Shown here in pieces: positions 39,453 to 50,703 of a stretch of DNA of 64,000 nucleotides (positions within the stretch are counted from its first letter, which is position 1; every line of letters starts with the position of its first letter). A program made the translations under genes and the position numbers. The DNA lies in NCBI RefSeq assembly GCF_017315945.1, contig NZ_JAFLWI010000006.1:1-64000 (forward strand), read 5' to 3'. Under the pieces are notes generated by a model that saw nothing but the letters and a program-made list of their open reading frames with translations, searched no databases and had not been told where the DNA came from. This stretch comes from Candidatus Enterococcus courvalinii. Lineage in GTDB: Bacteria; Bacillota; Bacilli; Lactobacillales; Enterococcaceae.

Positions 39453-40820
39453 TTACCTATTTTCAATTAGAGCACCATTTCGAATGTGACTGGCAAATTC
39501 TTGATAGGTTTCATCAAAGAGATCATAATGGTTTCTCAAAGTGGGATCAACCATTTCTTTTGGGAAAAAGAATCGTTCATCACCTTGTTCTTGACCAGCT
39601 AATGCTGCAACTAATTGGCTAACCTTGGATAATTCTATCAAAGTTCCGTCATTTCTCAAAATCTCAATTTGAGTGCGATGCCGGTTTTGTTCTGGACGAT
39701 AAAAATCATAAGGCAAATCATAACTGGAATTGATTGCTGTGTAGTACACAGGATTGTATCCCACTTTTTCAACTAGTAGAGTAAGTTCTTCAATCAGTGG
39801 TGAGTGGCGATCACCAGAAAAAGTGGCCGATTTTAATGGTTTTCGATTTAAAAATCGTTTTGCTAAGTCACTTAAAATTGGATCAGCTGATTCTGTCCAT
39901 TGTGTAAAGTAAGTCCCTAATACGCCATCATCAAGTTTCAAGTAATCATCCAATGTAAATGATTCAGCCAAGAAAGGAAGCAGCAATTGTGCATGCATCT
40001 CAAATGAAGCAGGGTCTTCTAAATAAAGCTCATGTGCCCGATGAAGTAAGTGTTCTAAAATGACTTCCATGCCACGAGAAACTGGATGGAAATAAACTTG
40101 GACATACATTTGGTAACGGCTAACAATGTAATCTTCCACAGCGTGCATGCCATTCATTGAAAAGGCGATACCACCTTCATAGGGACGAATCACTCGTAAG
40201 ATTCTAGTCAAATCAAAAGTTCCATATTCTGTCCCTGTGTAGTAAGCATCTCTCAATAAATAATCCATGCGATCGGCATCAATTTGACTAGAAATCATTT
40301 GAACAACCTGTGGATTGGGATACGTTTTTTGGATCACACTTGCAACTTTTTCAGGAAAGCCGTCTTCGACTCGATTCAAGATTTGATACACTTCTGTTTC
40401 CGGAGAAGTAATGATCTCCACGGTGATTGCTTCATGGTCAGTATGAAAAATATGTTCAAAAGTGTGGGAGTAGGGCCCATGGCCCACATCGTGAAGAAGT
40501 GCCGCGCAAAGCGTGACTAATCGTTCTTTATCGTCCCAACCATTTTCACCTATTTTTTCTTTTGAATAGTTCCGTGAAAAGATATCACAAATTCGTCGGG
40601 AAATTTCATACACACCCAATGAATGTGTAAAGCGACTGTGTTCTGCGCCATGAAAAGTAAATGAAGCTGTGCCTAATTGTTTAATGCGTCGTAGTCGTTG
40701 GACTTCTTTTGAGTTGATTAAATCCAAAATAACTTGATGCTGTACATGGATATAATTATGGACAGGATCACGAAACACCTTTTCAATAGGAAGAACTTGG
40801 TATTTATAAGGAATTGTCAT
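39453..40820 (-). CDS. HD-domain dNTP triphosphohydrolase (EF1143-like)
   Basis: A 455-residue HD phosphohydrolase, closely similar to EF1143 of E. faecalis, a dGTP-activated dNTPase related to SAMHD1. Metal ligands are in EHSRFTHSLGVY, ALLHDVGHGPYSH and SSQIDADRMDYLLRD. It starts TIPYKYQVLPIEKVFRDPVH, like that protein. AAAGGAG precedes the ATG. The start overlaps the 3' end of lipL by 17 bases, so the two are co-transcribed, as ywfL-ywfO lie close in Bacillus. Confidence 0.93.
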   Translation of the reverse strand: MTIPYKYQVLPIEKVFRDPVHNYIHVQHQVILDLINSKEVQRLRRIKQLGTASFTFHGAEHSRFTHSLGVYEISRRICDIFSRNYSKEKIGENGWDDKERLVTLCAALLHDVGHGPYSHTFEHIFHTDHEAITVEIITSPETEVYQILNRVEDGFPEKVASVIQKTYPNPQVVQMISSQIDADRMDYLLRDAYYTGTEYGTFDLTRILRVIRPYEGGIAFSMNGMHAVEDYIVSRYQMYVQVYFHPVSRGMEVILEHLLHRAHELYLEDPASFEMHAQLLLPFLAESFTLDDYLKLDDGVLGTYFTQWTESADPILSDLAKRFLNRKPLKSATFSGDRHSPLIEELTLLVEKVGYNPVYYTAINSSYDLPYDFYRPEQNRHRTQIEILRNDGTLIELSKVSQLVAALAGQEQGDERFFFPKEMVDPTLRNHYDLFDETYQEFASHIRNGALIENR

Positions 40821-41646
40821 ACTGTTGCTCCTTTAAGATAGAATTTCTGTCAGCCATTTTTGCTAGCTGTGTTTCCCATTCGTTTGCTGAAACATAGTTT
40901 TGTAACCAGTCAGTTGAAGAAAGGGAGGTAAGAGGCTCAGATTGCACCATAAGGTTTTGAAAAGCTGTGGCTAAGCGGACCTTAACCTCAGAAACAGTCA
41001 ATTGTTGTTGCAAAAGGTCGCTAAGATTCGCCATTTTTTCTGGTTGGACAGCAGGATAGCCATCTGTACCAAAAGCTTCTTTTAATGAGGTTTGATAAAA
41101 GGTTCGCATCAACGCGCCACGCGCTAGCTGATTTCCAGTGACACTTAGATACATCATGACAGCAATCCCACTTTTGATTCGCCGTTGAGCAATTCCTGCA
41201 AACTTTTTCCCAGAAATACTTAAGTCATATGTTCCAGGACAATAGGAGTCAGAAATTTCAAATGCTTCAATGGCTGCCTCAGGAAAAGCTCCTCTGGTCA
41301 AAGCTAACATTCGTTCGTAACCGTCATCAATTGAAATTTTTTTGTCATCTGTTTGTGGAAATAGTAAAGAGACATTTAAAATGCCCGCATCAGAAACGAT
41401 ACCCAAGCCTCCCGAATTTCGTACAACAGGCGTATAACCAGATTCACGAATCGATTGAACACCTTCATCAAAGAAAGGCGTACGGGTATCTTTCATTCCA
41501 AAAATCACTGTCTTGTTATATTGCCAAAAATGAAGAAATGTTTGTTGCTGCTTCTTCGTTTCGGTAGTTAATAAATCGGTCAATGCAAAAGGGGAAAAGT
41601 CATTGCCCTGATAGATGTCTTGATCCAATAAAATAGGAGGATTCAT
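40804..41646 (-). CDS. lipL: Octanoyl-[GcvH]:protein N-octanoyltransferase (LipL-like)
   Basis: A 280-residue lipoate/octanoate transferase of the BPL/LplA fold. The segment CPGTYDLSISGKKFAGIAQ contains the nucleophilic Cys used by LipL amidotransferases and the conserved Lys. NSGGLGIVSDAGILNVSLL is the lipoyl-binding loop. It moves octanoyl or lipoyl groups from GcvH to E2 subunits. ATG 41646 is chosen because AAGGAG lies eight bases upstream. A plain lipoate ligase is a less likely alternative given the Cys. Confidence 0.85.
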   Translation of the reverse strand: MNPPILLDQDIYQGNDFSPFALTDLLTTETKKQQQTFLHFWQYNKTVIFGMKDTRTPFFDEGVQSIRESGYTPVVRNSGGLGIVSDAGILNVSLLFPQTDDKKISIDDGYERMLALTRGAFPEAAIEAFEISDSYCPGTYDLSISGKKFAGIAQRRIKSGIAVMMYLSVTGNQLARGALMRTFYQTSLKEAFGTDGYPAVQPEKMANLSDLLQQQLTVSEVKVRLATAFQNLMVQSEPLTSLSSTDWLQNYVSANEWETQLAKMADRNSILKEQQYDNSL

Positions 41647-41858
41647 TTCATCAACTCCTTGTTCAGTTAATTCCCTTATTTCTCTCCCAGTATACCTCAA
41701 AAACAAGCAGAAGTTTTTAAGTACGCTTCTTATAAGAATAACTGACAAGCAGTTAAATTTGGGTAAAAAAAGCAAAAAAATAAAAAGTATACAAGTTGGT
41801 TGACAAAATAGCTGAAACTGGGAACAATAAGCCTATGAGAAGTAAAGGAGAATGCGAG

Positions 41859-42296
41859 ATGGATTTATCACAAGGAACACCAATTTCAATAAAACTACGT
41901 ACAAAAGTGAAACAACAAGGTGAAGTTCAAGATTTTTATTTTGATTTAAATGGTCAAATGGTAAAAATTGGCGATACGTTATACATACGGTATAAAGAAG
42001 TCCAAGAAGAAACAGGGCAAGAAGTTCCTGTGACGATCAAAATCATTCCAGACGGCCATGTTCAATTGATTCGCGCAGGAGAAATGCGGATGCGCCTTAA
42101 ATTTGGTTACAAAGAACGTTTAGAAACAGCCTACAAAACACCTTACGGAATGATCTTGATTCAAACATTTACGAATGAACTGCATGTTAGTCTAAAAGAT
42201 CGACCTGCTTCGGGAAACATTGTGATTGCGTATGATTTATTTATGGGGGAAGAAAAATTAGGTGAATATCATTTAACCTTAGATTTTACAGCATAA
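41859..42296 (+). CDS. DUF1934 family protein (YwiB-like)
   Basis: A 145-residue calycin-like beta-barrel protein of unknown function. It contains YIRYKEV and the repeated strand pattern RMRLKFGYKERLETAYKTPY typical of the family. There is no signal peptide. ATG 41859 has AAAGGAG eight bases upstream; longer frames have no such site. It lies ahead of rpoE, as in other enterococci. Confidence 0.85.
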   Translation: MDLSQGTPISIKLRTKVKQQGEVQDFYFDLNGQMVKIGDTLYIRYKEVQEETGQEVPVTIKIIPDGHVQLIRAGEMRMRLKFGYKERLETAYKTPYGMILIQTFTNELHVSLKDRPASGNIVIAYDLFMGEEKLGEYHLTLDFTA

Positions 42297-42310
42297 TTTA
42301 AAAGAAAAGT

Positions 42311-42339
42311 TTGATTTTTTATCGTTGATTTTGTATGAT
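42311..42339 (+). promoter_or_regulatory. Promoter of rpoE
   Basis: TTGATT at 42311-42316, a 17-base spacer, and TATGAT at 42334-42339. Confidence 0.75.
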
Positions 42340-42370
42340 AAGGGATAGACTGTGAAAGGACGTGTCCTGA

Positions 42371-42994
42371 TTGGAAATTAGTGTATTTGAAGGTGCAAAC
42401 AAAAACGAATTATCAATGATCGAAGTTGCACATGCGATTTTAGAACAACATGGTGATGTGATGGATTTTTCTGATTTAGTTAATCAAATCCAAAACTATC
42501 TTGGCAAAACAGATGGAGAGATTCGTGATTCATTAGCACAGTTTTATACTGACTTAAATATTGACGGCAGCTTTATTTCTTTAGGTGACAACCGTTGGGG
42601 CTTGCGCTCATGGTACGCAATTGATTCAATTGATGAAGAAGTAAATCATGGAATTGACGAAGAAGATGAAGACAAACCTCGTCGCCGCAAACGCAAAAAA
42701 GTGAATGCCTTTATCAATGATGATGAAGATGCAATCGACTATAACGATGATGACCCAGAAGATGCTGACTTGTCTGATGAAGATGATGATGATTTATTTG
42801 AAGATGATGATGACGACGATGAAGAAATCGCAGCATACAACTCTGATCTACAAGAAATCGGTGCGGATGACAATAGCGACGATGAAGAAGTATTACCAGG
42901 AAACATTGAAGAAGACTTAAGCATTATCGAAGACGATGACGACGATGATGATGAAGAGTATGACAATGAAGAATTTTCTGAAAAAACAGAGTAA
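42371..42994 (+). CDS. rpoE: RNA polymerase delta subunit
   Basis: The 207-residue delta subunit. The folded N-terminal domain (about 1-95, with [12 protein letters not shown] and [11 protein letters not shown]) is followed by a very acidic, disordered tail of Asp and Glu runs. It displaces nucleic acids from RNA polymerase and speeds recycling. The start is TTG, ten bases after AAAGGA. The Asp/Glu tail creates long shadow frames on the other strands, which are not genes. Confidence 0.95.
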   Translation: MEISVFEGANKNELSMIEVAHAILEQHGDVMDFSDLVNQIQNYLGKTDGEIRDSLAQFYTDLNIDGSFISLGDNRWGLRSWYAIDSIDEEVNHGIDEEDEDKPRRRKRKKVNAFINDDEDAIDYNDDDPEDADLSDEDDDDLFEDDDDDDEEIAAYNSDLQEIGADDNSDDEEVLPGNIEEDLSIIEDDDDDDDEEYDNEEFSEKTE

Positions 42995-43054
42995 CGACAT
43001 CCTTTGCTTGAAAAGCGATACGTTCTAATTGAAGAAATGTATATGTAGGATCAG

Positions 43055-43090
43055 AACCAACTAGCTGGAAAATGGCTGGTTGGTTTTTTT
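43055..43090 (+). terminator. Terminator of rpoE
   Basis: AACCAACTAGC (43055-43065) pairs with GCTGGTTGGTT (43075-43085), then seven T. Confidence 0.88.
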
Positions 43091-43108
43091 GCGATGAGAA
43101 AAGTGAAC

Positions 43109-43207
43109 AAACAGAGGCTGTGACAATACTTTTGTCACAGCCTCTGTTTCAAATACATGGTGTTTCAGAAGCGACTTCCTTGAAGCCGACTGCTTCTGTC
43201 ACAACCT
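43109..43207 (-). repeat. Double-hairpin intergenic element downstream of tRNA-Arg
   Basis: A perfect 18-bp stem (43109-43126 with 43132-43149) built on GAGGCTGTGACAA, followed by a second element closed by CAGAAGC/GCTTCTG and ending GTCACAACCTC. It lies 57 bases beyond the tRNA-Arg 3' end and may terminate it. The sequence style is different from the ~120-bp repeat. Confidence 0.65.
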
Positions 43208-43264
43208 CTTCTTTAAAATATAGAAAGCAAAGATACTTAAATTATGCTAAAATGGCTATTGAAC

Positions 43265-43335
43265 GCGTCCTGAGGGAATCGAACCCCCGTCTCAAGAACC
43301 GGAATCTTACGTGATATCCACTACACTAAGGACGC
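43265..43335 (-). tRNA. tRNA-Arg (anticodon CCG)
   Basis: A 71-base cloverleaf on the minus strand. Acceptor GCGTCCT pairs with AGGACGC. The anticodon loop TTCCGGT gives CCG, reading CGG. T loop TTCGATT. CCA is not encoded. Confidence 0.93.
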
Positions 43336-43348
43336 AAGCACTGGCATA

Positions 43349-43377
43349 ATTGTAACCAACCAAAAAATAATTTACAA
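43349..43377 (-). promoter_or_regulatory. Promoter of tRNA-Arg
   Basis: On the minus strand, TTGTAA (43372-43377), a 17-base spacer, and TACAAT (43349-43354), ending 13 bases before the tRNA. Confidence 0.75.
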
Positions 43378-43394
43378 GGGGATAAGGCAAAAAA

Positions 43395-44726
43395 ATGAAA
43401 TTTCAACAGAATTTTTCACAAAAACAACAACAAACGCAAAAATTGGCTATGACTCAGCAATTGCAGCAATCAATCCAAATCCTCCAATATAATAGTGAAG
43501 AATTATTAGCCTTTGTTGAAAATCAGGCGCTAGAAAATCCTTTGGTTGAAGTAGTCGAACCAGAATGGCAACCAGACTACAAAAAAACAAGTAACAATTA
43601 TGATGGAGAAGAAACAAGCTATCTTAATCAAATTCCTGATACAAAGGGGTCATTGTTTGAATCGTTGATTGACCAAGTACATTTGAATTACCGGGATACA
43701 TTTTTACGTAAAATGATTTTATATTTGATTGAATATATTGATTTAAATGGTTTTTTGACGATTGATTTAGCCGATGCGGCCAAAGACACAGGCGCATCAG
43801 CAATCCAACTATTAGATGCACTGACGTTGATCCAACAGCTAGAACCAGCAGGAGTAGGGGCTAGAAATCTTCAAGAATGTTTGATGTTACAAACAGAACG
43901 AGACGATTTTGCTCCGGCATTAGCTTACATCGTTTTGGAAGAATGCTTTGATGAACTAGTCCAACGAAAATGGAAAGAAATCGCACAAAAATTCTCAATT
44001 GAACTTAGCGAGGTCCAACATATTTTTGACTATCTCCAAACATTATCGCCAAGTCCTGGTAGAATTTTCGACAACAGCAATGAACTTTATATTATTCCAG
44101 ATGTGAAAGTTTTGATCCATGACGACAATGAAGTTCAAGTGGTCTCAAATCGAACAAGTCAACCAACTATTCGTTTTCAAGAAACCTATTTCAAACAAAT
44201 GAATCAAAAAGCAGATAAAGAAACAGCTAATTATTTGAAAGAGCGCAAACAAGAATTTGAGTGGCTACAAAAAACAATGGTGCAACGTGGTGATACGATT
44301 TTAAAAGTTGCGCAAGTAATCGTTTCACGTCAAAAAGACTTCTTTATCGATGTTAATCGGCCCATCAAGCCGTTGACCTTAAAAGAAGTAGCTTCAGAAG
44401 TTGACGTCCATGAGTCAACAGTGAGTCGCGCTGTTCATGGGAAATACTTGGAAACAACTTTTGGTATTTTTGAACTGAAAAAATTTTTTACGACTCGCAT
44501 AGCAAGTAACAACTCGGCTGGAACAGAAGACTTATCCGCTGAGATGGCAAAGAAAAGACTACAAGAGTTAGTCGACCAAGAAAATAAGGCGAAGCCTTTA
44601 TCGGATCAGAAATTAGTCGAGCTTCTAAAAAAAGAAGAAATAGTGATTTCAAGAAGAACTGTTGCAAAATATCGAGATCTTTTGGGAATCCCGAGTTCAT
44701 CAAAAAGAAAACGGTATGATAAATAA
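43395..44726 (+). CDS. rpoN: RNA polymerase sigma-54 factor
   Basis: A 443-residue sigma-54. The Gln-rich region I (QKLAMTQQLQQSIQIL, about 17-32) contacts activators, the core-binding domain covers about 80-250, and the helix-turn-helix is in VHESTVSRAVHGKYLETT. The RpoN box SRRTVAKYRDLLGI lies near the C terminus. In enterococci it drives PTS operons together with LevR-type activators; none are in this window. The gene precedes cggR, as in related genomes. Confidence 0.95.
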   Translation: MKFQQNFSQKQQQTQKLAMTQQLQQSIQILQYNSEELLAFVENQALENPLVEVVEPEWQPDYKKTSNNYDGEETSYLNQIPDTKGSLFESLIDQVHLNYRDTFLRKMILYLIEYIDLNGFLTIDLADAAKDTGASAIQLLDALTLIQQLEPAGVGARNLQECLMLQTERDDFAPALAYIVLEECFDELVQRKWKEIAQKFSIELSEVQHIFDYLQTLSPSPGRIFDNSNELYIIPDVKVLIHDDNEVQVVSNRTSQPTIRFQETYFKQMNQKADKETANYLKERKQEFEWLQKTMVQRGDTILKVAQVIVSRQKDFFIDVNRPIKPLTLKEVASEVDVHESTVSRAVHGKYLETTFGIFELKKFFTTRIASNNSAGTEDLSAEMAKKRLQELVDQENKAKPLSDQKLVELLKKEEIVISRRTVAKYRDLLGIPSSSKRKRYDK

Positions 44727-44734
44727 AAAATGAG

Positions 44735-44771
44735 AGACTAGTAAAAGTATTTTACTTTTCTAGTCTTTTTT
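44735..44771 (+). terminator. Terminator of rpoN
   Basis: AGACTAG and TAAAAGTA pair with TACTTTT and CTAGTCT, then a T run. Confidence 0.85.
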
Positions 44772-44878
44772 AGTTGAAAAGTTAGCAAGAAACTGTTAGA
44801 CTAACGCATGTGAGGTTGAGGTTTTCCTTTTAATGAAAAAAGAAAGTAAAACAATCAATTTTATTTTTTATCGTACAT

Positions 44879-44914
44879 GGGTCGTTTTGAGTCTACATTG
44901 GACGTTTATAGTCC
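44879..44914 (+). promoter_or_regulatory. CggR operator
   Basis: Two direct half-sites, GGGTCGTTTTGAGTC (44879-44893) and GGACGTTTATAGTCC (44900-44914), start 21 bases apart. They match the form of the Bacillus CggR operator (two GGGAC-TTT-GTC-like half-sites in direct order). They lie just before the cggR ribosome binding site. Confidence 0.78.
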
Positions 44915-44930
44915 AACTAAGGAGATCGCT

Positions 44931-45968
44931 ATGCTAGATGAATTGAAAATGATTGAATCCGTTGCACCAGATATTATTGAAGTTCTTCAAGAACGCTATA
45001 AAATTTTGCGTAATATTTATTGGATGCAGCCAATTGGTCGACGTAGCTTATCTGAAAGTATGGGGATGACAGAGCGAGTTTTGCGAACAGAAACAGATCT
45101 TTTGAAAAATCTTCAACTAATTGACACGTCAAAAAGTGGCATGACGTTGACCGAAAAAGGTGAGGAAGTTTACCAAAGTCTTGAAAACTTCATGGATCAG
45201 CTTTTAGGAATGCATCAGACAGAAAAAAAACTGGCTGAGTATTTTGGTAATCAACGTTGTATTGTCGTTTCAGGAAACAGTGATGCACAACCGAAAGTGA
45301 CAGATGCTTTTGGGGATGCTTTAAACGAATCCTTGAATTTACTACTTCCAGAGGGCGAGAATATTATCGCCGTAATGGGAGGGACCACGATGGCTGTGGT
45401 TGCAGAACAGTTGACGAATTTGGAAAACAAGAAACGACATAACTTGTTTGTTCCTGCTAGGGGAGGAATTGGCGAGGCGGTTACCGTACAAGCAAATTCA
45501 GTTAGCGCTAGAATGGCAGCTAACACAAATGGGGATCATCGAGCATTGTATGTTCCAGAGCAACTAAGTTTAGCTACCTATAATTCTTTACTCAATGAAC
45601 CATCTATTCAAGAAGTGTTAAACTTGATAAGTCAGGCAAATTGTGTTATTCATAGTATTGGACGTGCTTTGCATATGGCAGCACGCCGAAAAATGACTGA
45701 AAAAGAATTAATTATGTTGAAGCAGGCGAATGCTGTAGCGGAATCCTTTGGTTATTTCTTTAACGAAAATGGAGAAGTTGTTTACAAGGTTCCAAGAATC
45801 GGTATCGAACTGAAAGACTTGACACAGGTGCCAATCATCCTTGCGATTGCTGGTGGAAAAACAAAAGCCAAAGCAATTCGAGCATATATGAAAAATGCAC
45901 CAAAACAAACGTGGCTAATCACAGATGAGGCCGCAGCAAATGAGATTTTAAAAGGGGTAACCCTTTAA
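44931..45968 (+). CDS. cggR: Central glycolytic genes regulator CggR
   Basis: A 345-residue SorC-family repressor. The N-terminal winged helix includes PIGRRSLSESMGMTERVLR, and the sugar-binding domain has VMGGTTMAVVAEQL, VPARGGIGEA and IHSIGRALHMAARR. Fructose-1,6-bisphosphate relieves repression in Bacillus. ATG 44931 is set by AAGGAG six bases upstream; an earlier in-frame ATG lies inside the operator. It heads the gap-pgk-tpiA-eno cluster and should autoregulate. Confidence 0.93.
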   Translation: MLDELKMIESVAPDIIEVLQERYKILRNIYWMQPIGRRSLSESMGMTERVLRTETDLLKNLQLIDTSKSGMTLTEKGEEVYQSLENFMDQLLGMHQTEKKLAEYFGNQRCIVVSGNSDAQPKVTDAFGDALNESLNLLLPEGENIIAVMGGTTMAVVAEQLTNLENKKRHNLFVPARGGIGEAVTVQANSVSARMAANTNGDHRALYVPEQLSLATYNSLLNEPSIQEVLNLISQANCVIHSIGRALHMAARRKMTEKELIMLKQANAVAESFGYFFNENGEVVYKVPRIGIELKDLTQVPIILAIAGGKTKAKAIRAYMKNAPKQTWLITDEAAANEILKGVTL

Positions 45969-46008
45969 AATAAAAATTTTTTTGATTTTCATAAGGAGGA
46001 AATCTTAA

Positions 46009-47010
46009 ATGACAGTTAAAGTAGGTATTAATGGTTTTGGACGTATCGGACGTCTAGCGTTCCGCCGTATCCAAGATGTAGATGGAATCGAAGTAGTAGC
46101 AATCAATGACTTAACAGATGCTAAAATGTTAGCACACTTGTTAAAATATGACACAACTCAAGGACGTTTCAACGGAACAGTTGAAGTTCATGAAGGTTCT
46201 TTCAACGTTAACGGTAAAGAAGTTAAAGTTTTAGCTAACCGTAACCCTGAAGAATTACCATGGGGCGAACTAGGCGTAGACATCGTTCTAGAATGTACTG
46301 GTTTCTTCACTTCTAAAGCAGCTGCTGAAAAACATTTAACAGCTGGTGCTAAACGTGTTGTTATCTCTGCTCCTGGTGGAGACGATGTTCCAACAATCGT
46401 TTATAACACTAACCACGAAACATTAACTGGTAAAGAAACAGTTATCTCAGGTGCTTCATGTACTACTAACTGTTTAGCTCCTATGGCTAAAACATTGAAC
46501 GACAAATTTGGTGTTGTTGAAGGATTAATGACAACTATCCACGCTTACACAGGTGACCAAATGACTCTAGACGGACCACACCCTAAAGGTGACTTCCGCC
46601 GCGCACGCGCTGCTGCTGCAAACATCGTTCCTAACTCAACAGGTGCTGCTAAAGCTATCGGCTTAGTTATCCCTGAATTGAACGGTAAATTAGACGGAGC
46701 TGCTCAACGTGTTCCTGTTCCAACTGGTTCATTAACTGAATTAGTAACAGTTCTTAAAAAAGAAGTTTCAGTTGACGAAATCAACGAAGCAATGAAAGAA
46801 GCTGCAAACGAATCTTACGGCTACAACACTGACGAAATCGTTTCTTCAGATATCGTAGGTATGACTTTCGGTTCATTGTTTGATGCAACTCAAACTAAAG
46901 TAATGACAGTAGGCGACCAACAATTAGTTAAAACTGTTGCTTGGTACGACAACGAAATGTCTTACACTGCACAATTAGTACGTACTTTAGAATACTTCGC
47001 TAAACTATAA
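46009..47010 (+). CDS. gap: Glyceraldehyde-3-phosphate dehydrogenase, glycolytic
   Basis: A 333-residue type I GAPDH. The NAD site is [11 protein letters not shown] (4-14), and the catalytic Cys is in [12 protein letters not shown] near 152, with the His in [10 protein letters not shown]. Codon use is strongly biased toward the GAA/GGT/CGT type, as in very highly expressed genes. AAGGAGG precedes the ATG. It makes 1,3-bisphosphoglycerate and NADH. Confidence 0.97.
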   Translation: MTVKVGINGFGRIGRLAFRRIQDVDGIEVVAINDLTDAKMLAHLLKYDTTQGRFNGTVEVHEGSFNVNGKEVKVLANRNPEELPWGELGVDIVLECTGFFTSKAAAEKHLTAGAKRVVISAPGGDDVPTIVYNTNHETLTGKETVISGASCTTNCLAPMAKTLNDKFGVVEGLMTTIHAYTGDQMTLDGPHPKGDFRRARAAAANIVPNSTGAAKAIGLVIPELNGKLDGAAQRVPVPTGSLTELVTVLKKEVSVDEINEAMKEAANESYGYNTDEIVSSDIVGMTFGSLFDATQTKVMTVGDQQLVKTVAWYDNEMSYTAQLVRTLEYFAKL

Positions 47011-47047
47011 GAAACACGTACGAGTGTAAATTTAAACAAGTACACTT

Positions 47048-47084
47048 AAAAGCGGGGAAGCAATCGCGCTTCTCCGCTTTTTTT
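47048..47084 (+). terminator. Hairpin with T run between gap and pgk
   Basis: AAAAGCGGGGAAGC pairs with GCTTCTCCGCTTTT (47068-47081, one wobble), then T. It probably attenuates transcription into pgk. Confidence 0.82.
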
Positions 47085-47113
47085 GATAACAAGTTTATTT
47101 AGGAGGAAACAAA

Positions 47114-48304
47114 ATGGCTAAGAAAACAGTAAAAGATATCGACTTAAAAGATAAAAAAGTTCTTGTCCGTGTTGACTTTAATGTTCCTTTGAAAGATGGC
47201 GTGATCACTGACGATACACGTATCAAAGCTGCTTTACCAACAATCAACTATGTGCTTGAACAAGGCGGAAAAGCAATCCTTTTCTCTCACCTAGGACGTG
47301 TAAAAGCTGAAGAAGATAAAGCAGGCAAATCTTTAGCACCAGTTGCTAAACGTTTAGGCGAATTATTAGGTAAAGAAGTTACTTTCGTACCTGAAACTCG
47401 CGGAAAAGAATTAGAAGAAGCAATCAACAACATGAAAGACGGCGAAGTTGTTGTCTTTGAAAACACTCGTTTTGAAGATGTTGATGGTAAAAAAGAAAGC
47501 AAAAATGATCCAGAATTAGGTAAATACTGGGCTTCATTAGGTGATGTTTTTGTCAATGATGCTTTCGGTACAGCTCACCGTGCACATGCTTCTAACGTAG
47601 GAATCGCTTCAACTGGTATTCCAACAGTTGCTGGATTTTTAATGGACAAAGAAATCAAATTTATCGGCGAAGCTGTTGAAGAACCAAAACGCCCAATGAT
47701 CGCAATCCTTGGTGGTGCTAAAGTTTCTGACAAAATCGGCGTTATTGAAAACTTGATTCCAAAAGCTGACAAGATCTTGATCGGTGGCGGAATGACCTAT
47801 ACATTCTACGCAGCAAAAGGAATTAAAATCGGAAGTTCTTTAGTTGAATCTGACAAGATCGAATTAGCCAAAGAATTGATTGAAAAAGCAGGCGACAAAC
47901 TTGTATTACCAATCGACAACGTTTGTGCACCAGAATTCTCAAACGACGTAGAAACTCAAGTTATCGAAGGCGACATTCCTGATGGATTGATGGCTCTAGA
48001 TATCGGACCTGCATCAGTTAAATTATTTGCTGATACCTTAAAAGGTGCGAAAACTGTTGTTTGGAACGGACCAATGGGTGTGTTCGAAATGAGTAACTTC
48101 GCTAATGGTACAATCGGAGTTTGTGAAGCAATCGCAAACCTTGAAGATGCTACGACAATCATCGGTGGTGGGGACTCTGCAGCTGCAGCTGAACAACTTG
48201 GCTTTGCTGACAAATTCACTCACATTTCAACTGGTGGGGGCGCAAGTTTAGAATTGTTAGAAGGTAAAGAATTACCTGGACTAGCAGCAATTAACGACAA
48301 ATAA
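47114..48304 (+). CDS. pgk: Phosphoglycerate kinase
   Basis: A 396-residue glycolytic kinase that makes ATP from 1,3-bisphosphoglycerate. The N-domain has [12 protein letters not shown] (substrate site) and HLGR, and the C-domain has [11 protein letters not shown] and [10 protein letters not shown] with the nucleotide loop GGGDSAAA. The length is standard. AGGAGG lies upstream. Highly expressed codon use continues from gap. Confidence 0.97.
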   Translation: MAKKTVKDIDLKDKKVLVRVDFNVPLKDGVITDDTRIKAALPTINYVLEQGGKAILFSHLGRVKAEEDKAGKSLAPVAKRLGELLGKEVTFVPETRGKELEEAINNMKDGEVVVFENTRFEDVDGKKESKNDPELGKYWASLGDVFVNDAFGTAHRAHASNVGIASTGIPTVAGFLMDKEIKFIGEAVEEPKRPMIAILGGAKVSDKIGVIENLIPKADKILIGGGMTYTFYAAKGIKIGSSLVESDKIELAKELIEKAGDKLVLPIDNVCAPEFSNDVETQVIEGDIPDGLMALDIGPASVKLFADTLKGAKTVVWNGPMGVFEMSNFANGTIGVCEAIANLEDATTIIGGGDSAAAAEQLGFADKFTHISTGGGASLELLEGKELPGLAAINDK

Positions 48305-48386
48305 TCTACATGTATCTAGGTGTGCACTTTAAAAAAGTGTACCCTTAGACTTGTGTTTTGAAAAAGAAAAGGAGTGTGTGTTCATC

Positions 48387-49142
48387 ATGCGTAAACCAAT
48401 CATCGCTGGTAACTGGAAAATGAACAAAACTGCATCTGAAGCAAAAGCATTTGCTGAAGCAGTAAAAAACAAAATCCCTTCAAATGAAGTAGTTGATTCT
48501 GTTATCGGATCACCTTCATTATTCTTACAAGAATTAATGGCATCTGCTGAAGGTACTGAACTAAAAATTTCTGCACAAAACTGTTTCTGGGAAAATTCAG
48601 GCGCATTCACTGGTGAAACTTCACCAGCTGCATTAGCAGATCTTGGTGTTCAATATGTTATCATTGGACATTCAGAACGTCGTGAATATTTCCATGAAAC
48701 TGATGAAGATATCAACAAAAAAGCAAAAGCAATTTTTGCAAATGGTATGACACCTATCTTATGTTGTGGTGAAACTTTAGAAACATATGAAGCAGGAAAA
48801 ACTGCTGAATGGATCGAAGGTCAAATCACTGAAGGTCTTAAAGACTTAACAGATGGACAAGTAAGCAATATGGTAATTGCTTATGAACCAATCTGGGCAA
48901 TCGGTACTGGTAAATCTGCTGATGCACAAATCGCTGATGAAATTTGTGGTGTTGTTCGTCAAACAGTTGAAAAATTATATGGTAAAGAAGTTTCTGATGC
49001 TGTACGTATCCAATACGGTGGTTCTGTTAAACCAGAAAACATTGCTGAATACATGGCTAAAGAAAACGTTGATGGAGCTTTAGTTGGCGGAGCTAGCTTA
49101 GAAGCTGATTCATTCTTATCTTTATTAGACGCTGTAAAATAA
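48387..49142 (+). CDS. tpiA: Triosephosphate isomerase
   Basis: A 251-residue TIM barrel. The substrate Lys is in GNWKMNK (9-15), the electrophile His in IIGHSERRE near 95, and the catalytic Glu in [11 protein letters not shown] near 168. The phosphate loop is [10 protein letters not shown]. It interconverts DHAP and GAP. ATG 48387 has AAAAGGAG twelve bases upstream; a longer frame has no site. Third enzyme of the operon. Confidence 0.97.
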   Translation: MRKPIIAGNWKMNKTASEAKAFAEAVKNKIPSNEVVDSVIGSPSLFLQELMASAEGTELKISAQNCFWENSGAFTGETSPAALADLGVQYVIIGHSERREYFHETDEDINKKAKAIFANGMTPILCCGETLETYEAGKTAEWIEGQITEGLKDLTDGQVSNMVIAYEPIWAIGTGKSADAQIADEICGVVRQTVEKLYGKEVSDAVRIQYGGSVKPENIAEYMAKENVDGALVGGASLEADSFLSLLDAVK

Positions 49143-49176
49143 TTTTTGAAAATTTGTGAAAAAAAGCAATAAATGT

Positions 49177-49205
49177 TTGCACTTCATCACAAAATTAACT
49201 AAAAT
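49177..49205 (+). promoter_or_regulatory. Possible separate promoter of eno
   Basis: TTGCAC at 49177-49182, a 17-base spacer, and TAAAAT at 49200-49205. It could give eno expression independent of cggR. Confidence 0.6.
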
Positions 49206-49214
49206 CGTATATGA

Positions 49215-50558
<1,344 letters not shown>

Positions 50559-50580
50559 TTTTTACGAATTAACTATTTTT

Positions 50581-50609
50581 AGACGTGAGGCATGCCTCAC
50601 GTCTTTTTT
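50581..50609 (+). terminator. Terminator of the glycolytic operon
   Basis: AGACGTGAGGC and its complement form a perfect palindromic stem, followed by seven T. Confidence 0.93.
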
Positions 50610-50703
50610 TGTTCATAAAATACTGTGCAGTTAATTGTTTTACAAGCCGATCGAATTTTTATATGATAAATAGCATCAATAAGTATCAAAGGAGAGAAAC
50701 AAT

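Noticed and set aside
42739-42966. Poly-serine frame opposite rpoE
   Set aside because: It is the complement of the Asp/Glu codon runs in the delta subunit tail.
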